Assembly (NCBI RefSeq): GCF_000376805.1
Contig: NZ_AQXT01000002.1
Coordinates: forward strand, 2,604,001-2,668,000
DNA from: Henriciella marina DSM 19595
Lineage (GTDB): Bacteria; Pseudomonadota; Alphaproteobacteria; Caulobacterales; Hyphomonadaceae
Reading direction: 5' to 3'
DNA: 64,000 bases
Position numbers and translations under genes: made by a program. The notes under the pieces are model-generated. The model was not told where the DNA came from, ran no database searches, and was given only the letters and a program-made list of their open reading frames with translations. Below are positions 45,114 through 52,356 of this stretch, in pieces. Positions within the stretch are counted from its first letter, which is position 1. Each line of letters starts with the position of its first letter.

Positions 45114-45510
45114 GAGTGTTTTCTACTGTCAGGAAAGTAAATAGATCGAAACGGGCTGCCTGCGCTCGATACCTTCTATATCAATCGACGCAACAACTCA
45201 GTCTGTTTTCTGCCTTCCGCAGCCCATGCCTTCTGCGAAGCTGAGCGCCGGTCCCAGCGCGACGATCAAAAACTCTGATGTCTCGTACAGTCAGACCAAT
45301 CCAGTGCGGTATGGATCGCGTACAGACCATGTAGTTCCGCAAAGGCAACTCAGGACGCCGCTGGAAATAATGGCGTCTAGCCGTTATATCCTCGCAAACG
45401 CCCTGAGGGAAAAATCTGGGCGGGCGTTAAGTCCGGTATTGGGGTGCATAGGGCGCACCCACAGAACATCTGGCTCGACCCCCGTCCCTCAGAAATAGGA
45501 TGATGTGGCC
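45114..45510. other. 397-bp noncoding region between cysS and folE
   Basis: It must hold the divergent cysS and folE promoters. A small hairpin GGGTGC/GCACCC (45442-45460) lies 50 bases before folE. A 90-codon plus-strand frame is present but has no coding character. Nothing else is supported. Confidence 0.5.
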
Positions 45511-46125
45511 ATGGACGCCATTACGAAAGACGAAAACCGGGGTCAGATGGATCCTGTGAAACGGCCTACGCAGCAGGAAGCCGAAGAGGCTGTGCGCACG
45601 CTGCTTGCCTGGGCAGGCGACGATCCGCGCCGTGAGGGGCTGCTCGACACGCCCAAGCGCGTCGTGAACGCCTATAAGGAGTGGTTCCAGGGCTACGAGG
45701 AAGACCCGGTCAAATACCTCTCGCGTACCTTTGATGATGTGCAGGGGTATGACGATATGGTCATGCTGCGTGAGATCGATGTTGAGAGCCATTGTGAGCA
45801 CCACATGGCGCCTTTCCTGGGCACGGCCTATGTCGCTTACATGCCGACCCAGGCGGTTGTCGGCATCTCCAAGATCGCGCGCGTTGTCGAGATTTTCGCC
45901 AAACGCCTGCAGACGCAGGAAACCATGACCGCGCAGATCTGCGACGCCATCACAGACAGCCTCGCGCCAGCAGGTACGGCCGTTCTTATCGATGCGGTCC
46001 ACCAGTGCATGACGACACGCGGCGTTCACCATCCGAACGTCTCGACGATCACGACCCAGTTCACGGGCGTCTTCAAGACGGACAAGGACATGCGCGACCG
46101 CTTTCTGCGTCTTGCGGGACGGTAG
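45511..46125 (+). CDS. folE: GTP cyclohydrolase I
   Basis: A 204-residue FolE: GLLDTPKRVVNAYKEWFQGY, VESHCEHHMAPFLG (zinc Cys and catalytic His), YMPTQAVVGISKIARVV and HQCMTTRGVHHP (second zinc Cys). It converts GTP to dihydroneopterin triphosphate for folate and pterin synthesis. ATG 45511 has AGGA ten bases upstream; a GTG at 45505 is an alternative. A strong hairpin follows 48 bases after the stop and overlaps the next gene's start. Confidence 0.96.
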   Translation: MDAITKDENRGQMDPVKRPTQQEAEEAVRTLLAWAGDDPRREGLLDTPKRVVNAYKEWFQGYEEDPVKYLSRTFDDVQGYDDMVMLREIDVESHCEHHMAPFLGTAYVAYMPTQAVVGISKIARVVEIFAKRLQTQETMTAQICDAITDSLAPAGTAVLIDAVHQCMTTRGVHHPNVSTITTQFTGVFKTDKDMRDRFLRLAGR

Positions 46126-46173
46126 GCAATACTGCCAATCGGCCGCATTTCTCGTGCCGCCAAAATGACTTAG

Positions 46174-46198
46174 GAGCCGTCTCATCATGAGGCGGCTC
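46174..46198 (+). terminator. Hairpin after folE that contains the next gene's ribosome site and start codon
   Basis: GAGCCGTCTCAT (46174-46185) and ATGAGGCGGCTC (46187-46198) pair along 12 positions with one T-G wobble (the innermost bases form the loop) and are followed by TTTCATTTTC. It has the form of a folE terminator, but the ATG at 46187 and its GGAG (46173-46176) lie inside it. Confidence 0.75.
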
Positions 46199-46540
46199 TT
46201 TCATTTTCTGGCCCTGCTTGGCCTCTTTGCCTATGCCGCGAACGGGGCGCAGGCGCATCTGCAGATGGCGGCGGGCGAGACGATCGCCATCCCGATCTGC
46301 GGTGACGGGCTCAGCCGCACGATCGAAATCTCACTTGGCGGAGAGCCGGAGGACACCTCTGGCGTCACCTGCTGCGGTGACTGTCTCCTCCCGCTGGCGC
46401 TCCCCGTCTCGGCCCCGTCCATACCGGTTCGCCTGATTGAGGTGCGTCCCCGCGCATTCGTCCAGGCCCCATACCATATTCATCCACGCTCACCGCTCTG
46501 GCCCGGTGCCCCGCCGCAAGGCCCGCCCACTCTCGCCTGA
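46187..46540 (+). CDS. DUF2946-like small exported protein
   Basis: A 117-residue protein with a signal peptide (MRRLFHFLALLGLFAYAANG, cleavage near AQA). The mature part has IPICGDGLSRTIEI and TCCGDCLLPLALP, resembling the DUF2946 family of small exported cysteine-containing proteins often found beside copper or TonB-system genes. The C-terminus is Pro-rich. Its start lies inside a strong hairpin. The next gene, for an outer-membrane protein rich in Met and His, begins 66 bases downstream; a joint metal role is inference. Confidence 0.6.
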   Translation: MRRLFHFLALLGLFAYAANGAQAHLQMAAGETIAIPICGDGLSRTIEISLGGEPEDTSGVTCCGDCLLPLALPVSAPSIPVRLIEVRPRAFVQAPYHIHPRSPLWPGAPPQGPPTLA

Positions 46541-46606
46541 TCTGAACAGAAAACGACTTCCCGGCCGCCCTTCATGCGCGGCCCGTTCAATCACGTGAGA
46601 CATCAG

Positions 46607-47698
46607 ATGAAACTGAAGACACTCTGCGCCGTGGCAGCGCTTAATGCCGCACTCGTCCCCGTAGCTCATGCCCATGAAGGCGATGGCGGAAATGTCACCT
46701 ATGCCAGCGACCACGCCCCGATTGGCGTCATGGCTGATCATCGCCATAACAAAGGCGAGTGGATGCTCTCCTATCGCTACATGTACATGGACATGGCCGG
46801 AAACCGCGATGGCACCAACAGCATCGACCCGGACACCATCGCCACAACCGTGCCCAACCGGTTCGCCGGCGCGCCGATGATGCCGCCGACCCTGCGCGTC
46901 GTTCCGCTCGACATGCCGATGAAGATGCATATGGCCGGCGCCATGTATGGTCTGACCGACCGCATCACGCTGATGGGTATGGTAAACTATCACACCAAGC
47001 AGATGGATCACCGCACCTACCAGGGCGGCATGGGCACCAATGTGCTGGGCAATTTCACCACCGAAGTCTCTGGCTGGGGCGATGCCAGTCTAGGCGCGAT
47101 TGTCGGTCTTGATGATGGCAGCCAGCCGCACCGGCAGGTAAACGCGACCCTCATGCTGTCTGTCCCGACAGGCTCGATCACAGAGAGCGATCGCGTCCTG
47201 ACGCCGATGAATATGCGCCCCCAGATGCGTTTGCCCTATCCGATGCAGCTCGGCTCCGGCACGTTTGACCTGAAACCGGCGCTGACCGCCCGCAGCCGGA
47301 CCGGTCAGTGGAGCTATGGGGCGCAGGCTTCGGCCGTCATCCGTCTCGGCGACAATGACGAAGGCTATTCGCTCGGCGATGTGTTCGAGGCCACCGGCTG
47401 GCTGGCCTTCGAGCCCAAGCCATGGCTGTCGATTTCGGGTCGCCTTAAAGCCAGCACCAAGGGCGCCGTCGATGGGATCGACCCAGCCATCATGGCTCCG
47501 GTCCAGACCGCTGATCCTGACAATCACGGCGGCGAAACGGTCGAGGCGCTGTTCGGGGTGAACCTCGCCGGGTCAACCGACTGGCGCAAAGGGCACCGCC
47601 TCGCCCTGGAGTTCGGCGTCCCGCTCTACCGCGACCTCAACGGCCCGCAGCTGGAGACCGACTACACGCTGACGCTTGGCTGGCAGAAAGCGTTCTAG
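46607..47698 (+). CDS. Outer-membrane transporter-like protein rich in Met and His
   Basis: A 363-residue protein with a signal peptide (ending PVAHAH) and beta-barrel sequence, ending in an aromatic residue (WQKAF). It resembles the MetA-pathway/phenol-degradation outer-membrane family. The N-terminal mature part carries ADHRHNKGEWMLSYRYMYMD and later MPMKMHMAGAMYG and NYHTKQMDHRTY, a Met/His content that suggests copper or silver binding. Start at 46607 follows GTGAGACATCAG. Likely cotranscribed with the DUF2946-like gene. Confidence 0.72.
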   Translation: MKLKTLCAVAALNAALVPVAHAHEGDGGNVTYASDHAPIGVMADHRHNKGEWMLSYRYMYMDMAGNRDGTNSIDPDTIATTVPNRFAGAPMMPPTLRVVPLDMPMKMHMAGAMYGLTDRITLMGMVNYHTKQMDHRTYQGGMGTNVLGNFTTEVSGWGDASLGAIVGLDDGSQPHRQVNATLMLSVPTGSITESDRVLTPMNMRPQMRLPYPMQLGSGTFDLKPALTARSRTGQWSYGAQASAVIRLGDNDEGYSLGDVFEATGWLAFEPKPWLSISGRLKASTKGAVDGIDPAIMAPVQTADPDNHGGETVEALFGVNLAGSTDWRKGHRLALEFGVPLYRDLNGPQLETDYTLTLGWQKAF

Positions 47699-47744
47699 TC
47701 GTACCGGCCGGGCCCCACACCAGAGGACCCGGCCAATTTCCTGC

Positions 47745-47788
47745 TTGACCGGGCGGGGCGCGCTGTTATTATCGAAAGTCGATAATAA
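47745..47788 (+). promoter_or_regulatory. Promoter with a perfect inverted-repeat operator
   Basis: TTGACC (47745-47750) and TATTAT (47767-47772) are spaced 16 bases. TTATTATCG-AAAGT-CGATAATAA (47766-47788), a perfect 9-bp inverted repeat, covers the -10 and transcription start. A repressor bound here would block the gene at 47806. Confidence 0.7.
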
Positions 47789-47805
47789 GAAGAAGGACAC
47801 CTCCC

Positions 47806-48231
47806 ATGCGTGCAGAACTGGTCCGCGTTGGCCTGCATCAGGTCGATATCAAGATTGTCTCCGATGACGGCGAAATGCACGTGCTGCAATGGCGGCGCAA
47901 CCTGCTCTGGGATGAGGTCCTGCTCAACGGCAAGCGCCAGGCGCATTCTGGCGGGTTCGCCCGTGAAAAATGCTATGGTCTCGTCTTCGGGAAGGCGCTC
48001 GATGGCAGTGGGGGCACCAAGGTCATGCTGCTTCTCGATCCGTCGACCAGCTATGGCAATTGGGGCAATCCGAACCAGCAGCTTTCAGGCGTCCGCCTTG
48101 AGACGGCCGATGGTCCTGTCGTCGCCTTCGGCACGCTGGACCCAAAGAACCTCGAAAAGCCGGCCACCTTCTCCGACTGGATGAAGAAGACGATGGGCAT
48201 GGACTGGGGTGATGAGCGCCGCCCTCACTAA
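47806..48231 (+). CDS. Unrecognised 141-residue protein
   Basis: A soluble 141-residue protein with no signal peptide. Visible segments are VDIKIVSDDGEMHVLQWRRN, LLWDEVLLNGKRQAHSGGFA, KVMLLLDPSTSYGNWGNPNQ and a C-terminal DWMKKTMGMDWGDE. The alternating pattern suggests a beta-rich fold. I recognise no family. It stands alone under an operator-bearing promoter, with AAGGACACCTCCC before the ATG, and is followed by a palindromic repeat. Tight regulation suggests a response gene. Confidence 0.75.
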   Translation: MRAELVRVGLHQVDIKIVSDDGEMHVLQWRRNLLWDEVLLNGKRQAHSGGFAREKCYGLVFGKALDGSGGTKVMLLLDPSTSYGNWGNPNQQLSGVRLETADGPVVAFGTLDPKNLEKPATFSDWMKKTMGMDWGDERRPH

Positions 48232-48240
48232 CAAACACAG

Positions 48241-48320
48241 CCTCATGGTGAGCGAAGTCGAACCACGAGGCGGGAAATATCGCGCATCGCCCTCGTCCTT
48301 CGACTTCGCTCAGGATGAGG
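48241..48320. repeat. Palindromic dispersed-type repeat between convergent genes
   Basis: Two hairpin units, near 48241-48270 and 48291-48320, are inverted copies of each other: GAGCGAAGTCGAACCACGAGG against CCTCGTCCTTCGACTTCGCTC, 19 of 21 positions complementary. The TTCGACTTCGCTC core is a common intergenic repeat type in alphaproteobacteria. It may end transcription from both convergent genes. Confidence 0.7.
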
Positions 48321-48335
48321 GCGTTTCACTTCCCG

Positions 48336-50783
48336 TCAATTCTGCGATCCTAACCGCTTCTTTGTCATCCCGACATGCGGTTTTGCGCTCGCTGGATCAT
48401 CCGGCCAGTCATGCTTGGGGTATTGCGCGCGCATATCCTTCGCCATGTCGCGGTAGCCGCCCGCCCAGAAGCCCGGAAGGTCTTTCGTCACCGCAATCGG
48501 CCGCCCTGCAGGTGAGATGAGCTGCAGCGTCACCGGCACCCGTCCATCGGCAATGGCGGGCTGGCGCGTCATACCAAACAGCTCCTGCGCCTTTGCTTCG
48601 ACCAGGGGCGCGTTGTCGCTCAAATAGTCGACCGGCGCATTGCGGCCGGAGGGCAGCGGCACCACCGCGGGCGTCAGCGTGTCGATCTCCTGCGCCTTTG
48701 GCCAGCCAAGCGACTGCTTCAGCGCGTTCAGCACCGCGCCGTCTGAGGGAAACTGGAAAGCGCCGCCACTGAGCGCAGGCGCAAGCCAATCGCCCACAGA
48801 CAGGCGAAGGCTCTCATCATCCAGATCGGGCCAATCCTCGAAAGCACGAGCGATCAGCTTTAGCCGGGCCAGGAACACAGCCACGGGTTCACCAATTCCG
48901 GCGGCGTCGAACCCGTTCTCATGGACGAAGTCGATGAATGCGCTTCTTGCGGCCTCGCCTGATGGTTTCGGGGTCGGTGTTTCAGACAGCACGATCTGGC
49001 CGATGGCCTTCACCCGCCGCCCTCGAAAGCTGCGTGTTTCGGGATCAAAGCTCGCCCACTCCTCGGTCGCGGGCGGGAGGAGTTTCAGGACATCTGTTTC
49101 GGCAAGCGGGGCGGCCAGTGTGATACGCGCCCGGCCTGCCGCGCCGATCATGTCCGCGACGACAATCCACTGCGAATTGCCAAGCCCTGCATCGCCGGGC
49201 AGGTCTCCGGCGCGGCCATTGGCGAGCAGATAGCTCGTATCGGACCCATCCCGGCGCCGCGCGATCTGGCCCGGCCAGGCCTTCGCCAGCAGAAGCGCCG
49301 GGTCACCCGAAGGCCGGCCCCCATTGCTCCAGCGCTCCGCCTGGCGTTTTAGCGCCTTTGCCCGTGGGCCATTGTCGCGCTTGAACCCGCTTAGCCGGTC
49401 ACTGAGGCTGGCAGAGCGGCCACCCATGCCAGCCTCGCTCGCCAGCGCGGCAATCTCTGCGGCCAGCGCGCGTTCGCCATCGCTTGCCGCGCTCGCGACC
49501 AGACTTGCATATTTCGGGTCGAGCGGCAGGGCCGCCATCTCCTTGCCGCGCGGTGTGAGTTTCCCCGCCTCGTCCAGCGCGCCATACGCCGCGAGAGCTT
49601 CACGGGCCGCTTCAAGCCTCCCGCGTGGCGGCGCGTCCAGCCAGGCCAGCCGGTAAGGATCATCTTCGCCCCACTCAGCCAGCGACAGCAGCAGACCGGA
49701 AAGATCAGCGTTCAGGATTTCCGGGACCGGCGCGGCGATCAACCCGCGCGTCTCTTCCTCGTCCCACAGCCTGTAGCAGACGCCGGGTCCAAGGCGGCCT
49801 GCGCGCCCGCGCCGCTGGTCCACATTCGCCTTTGCTGCCCTGGTCGTACGCAGCACCTGCGTCCCGCTCGCCGGTTCAAACTCCGGCACGCGCGCCAGGC
49901 CGGAATCAACAACGATGTGAACGCCATCAATCGTCAGCGCGCTTTCTGCGATATCGGTTGCCAGCACGATCTTTCGGTGGCCATCGCGGGCAGGGCGGAT
50001 CGCCTCGTCCTGCTCACCGGGCGACAGCGCGCCGAACAGGGGATGCACACTGACATTGTCTGGCAGGCCTGTCAGCCGCTCTGCCGTCCGCCTGATTTCG
50101 CCTGCCCCCGGTAGGAAGCAGAGCAGGGAGCCCGTCTCGGCCCTGACCGCCTTGCCGATGGCGGCGGTCATCTGATCCTCGATCCGGTCGCGCGTGCGGC
50201 CAAGATACCTGGTTTCAACCGGGTATTGGCGCCCCTCACTCTCGATCACCGGGGCATTGAGCGATGCGGCGATCTTCTCTGTGTCGAGTGTCGCAGACAT
50301 GGCAATCAGGTGAAGGTCGTCTCGAAAGACCGATTGGGCTTCAAGTGCCAGCGCAAGGCCAAGGTCGGCGTTCAGGCTGCGCTCATGGATCTCGTCAAAG
50401 ATGACCGCCGAGACGCCTTCAAGCGTCGGATCAGCCAGAAGGCGGCGTGTGAACAGCCCATCCGTCATCACTTCGACGACAGTCTGTTTGGAAACCTTGC
50501 GCTCGATCCGGGTCGAAAGGCCAATGCGCCCACCCGTTTTCTCCCCGATGGTCGATGCCATCCGGTCGGCGGCCATGCGCGCGGCCAGCCTGCGCGGTTC
50601 CAGCACCAGCACCTTGCCGGGCAGGGCGTCGAACCCGTCGATCAGGCCGGCGAGCGCGAGCGGTACCCGCGTTGTCTTGCCCGCGCCCGGCGGCGCCGCC
50701 AGAACGAGGCGCTTGCGGTCCCTGACCACGGCGCAGATGTCGCGGAGCAGGGCCTCAATCGGAAGGGCGGACGGGTCGGTCAT
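48336..50783 (-). CDS. hrpB: ATP-dependent helicase HrpB
   Basis: An 815-residue DEAH/RHA helicase: Walker A APPGAGKTTRVPLAL, DEIHERSLN, AMSATLD, ATDIAESALTIDGV and QRRGRAGRLGPGVCYRLW, then the HrpB-specific C-terminal domain ending GYRDMAKDMRAQYPKHDWPD. Its RNA substrate is not known. AGGAGGCGTCAC precedes ATG 50783. It is divergent from the glycosyltransferase at 50915. Confidence 0.95.
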   Translation of the reverse strand: MTDPSALPIEALLRDICAVVRDRKRLVLAAPPGAGKTTRVPLALAGLIDGFDALPGKVLVLEPRRLAARMAADRMASTIGEKTGGRIGLSTRIERKVSKQTVVEVMTDGLFTRRLLADPTLEGVSAVIFDEIHERSLNADLGLALALEAQSVFRDDLHLIAMSATLDTEKIAASLNAPVIESEGRQYPVETRYLGRTRDRIEDQMTAAIGKAVRAETGSLLCFLPGAGEIRRTAERLTGLPDNVSVHPLFGALSPGEQDEAIRPARDGHRKIVLATDIAESALTIDGVHIVVDSGLARVPEFEPASGTQVLRTTRAAKANVDQRRGRAGRLGPGVCYRLWDEEETRGLIAAPVPEILNADLSGLLLSLAEWGEDDPYRLAWLDAPPRGRLEAAREALAAYGALDEAGKLTPRGKEMAALPLDPKYASLVASAASDGERALAAEIAALASEAGMGGRSASLSDRLSGFKRDNGPRAKALKRQAERWSNGGRPSGDPALLLAKAWPGQIARRRDGSDTSYLLANGRAGDLPGDAGLGNSQWIVVADMIGAAGRARITLAAPLAETDVLKLLPPATEEWASFDPETRSFRGRRVKAIGQIVLSETPTPKPSGEAARSAFIDFVHENGFDAAGIGEPVAVFLARLKLIARAFEDWPDLDDESLRLSVGDWLAPALSGGAFQFPSDGAVLNALKQSLGWPKAQEIDTLTPAVVPLPSGRNAPVDYLSDNAPLVEAKAQELFGMTRQPAIADGRVPVTLQLISPAGRPIAVTKDLPGFWAGGYRDMAKDMRAQYPKHDWPDDPASAKPHVGMTKKRLGSQN

Positions 50784-50914
50784 GTGACGCCTCCTACCGC
50801 AAAGCCTTTGCCATGGCACGGGCTCTCGCAGTGGCTACCCGCATCCATGGTTTCGCAAATGCGCCGAACGCCTTAAGGAAAGCGGCTATTGTTTCCAGCA
50901 AAAGGCGAGGGGCC

Positions 50915-51646
50915 ATGCCTGAAACGCTCGAATTTTCAGTCGTCGTTCCGATGCATAATGAATCCGGCAACGCCGCAGGCCTCATCAGTGAGATCGCGGC
51001 GGCGCTGGATGGGCGCGCCTATGAGATGATCATGGTCGACGATGCATCAGGCGACGACACACGCGCCGTGCTTGCTGGCCTGAAGGCTGATTACCCCACA
51101 CTTCGCGTCCTCAGCCATCGCAGGAATGCCGGCCAGAGCCGCGCAATCCGGTCCGGCATACGGGCGGCGCGGGGGCGTATCGTCGGCACGCTCGATGGCG
51201 ACGGACAGAACGACCCGGCCGATCTGCCGGATCTCTATCGCACGCTGACCCGCGCAGATGCCCCCGAGAAGCTGGCCATGGTGATGGGCCGCCGCGGCAG
51301 CCGCAAGGACACCGCCTGGAAGCGCTTCGGCTCGAAGTTCGCCAACTCAATCCGTCGGCGCCTGTTGCGCGACGATTGCGACGATAGCGGCTGCGGCATC
51401 AAGGTGATCAAGCGGGATGCCTATCTTTCGCTTCCCTATTTCGATCACATGCACCGCTATATGCCAGCGCTGGTACAGGCAGAGGGCTATGAGGTTGAAT
51501 ATATGGACGTTAATCACCGCGAGCGCGGCTCCGGGACGTCCAATTATACCAATTTCGGGCGTCTCTGGGCGGCCCTCTCGGACCTGCGCGGCGTGACCTG
51601 GCTCATCAGGCGGCGGCGCAACCCGGACGGCGCAGACGAGATCTGA
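50915..51646 (+). CDS. Family 2 glycosyltransferase (dolichol-phosphate mannose synthase-like)
   Basis: A 243-residue GT2 enzyme: FSVVVPMHNESGNAAGLISE, EMIMVDDASGDDT, RNAGQSRAIRSGIRAA and LDGDGQNDPADL with the DxD-type metal site. It resembles polyprenyl-phosphate sugar transferases but has no C-terminal membrane helices, so it is probably peripheral. GAGGGG precedes ATG 50915. It is followed after 119 bases by a membrane protein gene. The donor sugar is unknown. Confidence 0.87.
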   Translation: MPETLEFSVVVPMHNESGNAAGLISEIAAALDGRAYEMIMVDDASGDDTRAVLAGLKADYPTLRVLSHRRNAGQSRAIRSGIRAARGRIVGTLDGDGQNDPADLPDLYRTLTRADAPEKLAMVMGRRGSRKDTAWKRFGSKFANSIRRRLLRDDCDDSGCGIKVIKRDAYLSLPYFDHMHRYMPALVQAEGYEVEYMDVNHRERGSGTSNYTNFGRLWAALSDLRGVTWLIRRRRNPDGADEI

Positions 51647-51765
51647 GCCAACAGGCCGGGTTCGCCTCATCCGAGATTCCGCTTAACAGCCCGCATCTGC
51701 CGCATTAGGCATGGGTCGTTCGAGGCCGCGACAAGACGGCGGCAGCAGACAAAAGGGACTTCCAG

Positions 51766-52224
51766 ATGCGTGCGCTATTCAGCTTTATCCCGCTCCTGAT
51801 CATTCCTGTGGCGATCTACAATATCATCGCGCTGACCTATACAGGCAGCACGGTACAGTTCGATTCCGGCGGCAATGTATCGCCTCTGATTGAGCTTTTG
51901 TCGGGCTCACTTGTGACCTTTCCCATGATCTCCGGTGTGAACTGGGCGGTCACCAATGGCGAAATGCTTGTCTTCGTGGCGATCACGCTTCTTTTTGTCG
52001 AAATCGTGAAATCGACGAGCACGGGGACCTCTTCGATCCTTAACCATGCTGTCTCGATGATCCTTTTCATCGTTTGCCTGGTCGAGTTCCTTCTTCTGCC
52101 GAATTTCGCGACATCGACCTTCTTCATTATCACCAGCATGACGCTGCTGGATGTGCTCGCAGGCGTCATCGTGACGATTGTTTCGGCTCGCCGTGACTTT
52201 GGTGTCGGCGAAGGCTTTGCCTGA
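51766..52224 (+). CDS. Conserved-type four-helix membrane protein
   Basis: A 152-residue protein with four predicted helices (about 4-25, 45-83, 92-114 and 117-140). The loop after helix 1 reads TGSTVQFDSGGNVSPLIELL. It resembles a group of small alphaproteobacterial inner-membrane proteins without an assigned function. AAAGGGACTTCCAG precedes the ATG and a terminator follows at 52261. Confidence 0.7.
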   Translation: MRALFSFIPLLIIPVAIYNIIALTYTGSTVQFDSGGNVSPLIELLSGSLVTFPMISGVNWAVTNGEMLVFVAITLLFVEIVKSTSTGTSSILNHAVSMILFIVCLVEFLLLPNFATSTFFIITSMTLLDVLAGVIVTIVSARRDFGVGEGFA

Positions 52225-52260
52225 GACCCGCCACTCGAGACAAGATTTGTGCAATCGCAG

Positions 52261-52285
52261 CGGGGTAGATGAAAAATCTGCCCCG
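52261..52285 (+). terminator. Intrinsic terminator
   Basis: CGGGGTAGAT (52261-52270) pairs with ATCTGCCCCG (52276-52285) including one T-G wobble, with loop GAAAA, followed by TTTGCGC. Confidence 0.75.
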
Positions 52286-52356
52286 TTTGCGCTTCACAGC
52301 GAAGAAAACACGTCTAGTGTCGCGAACCACTGAGTTGAGAGGGAGCCGGAGGGGCT

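Noticed and set aside
43851-45140. A 429-codon open frame opposite cysS
   Set aside because: Antisense shadow of cysS with no ribosome site or recognisable motif.
45226-45498. Possible 90-residue protein upstream of folE
   Set aside because: Composition is not protein-like and no ribosome site is present.
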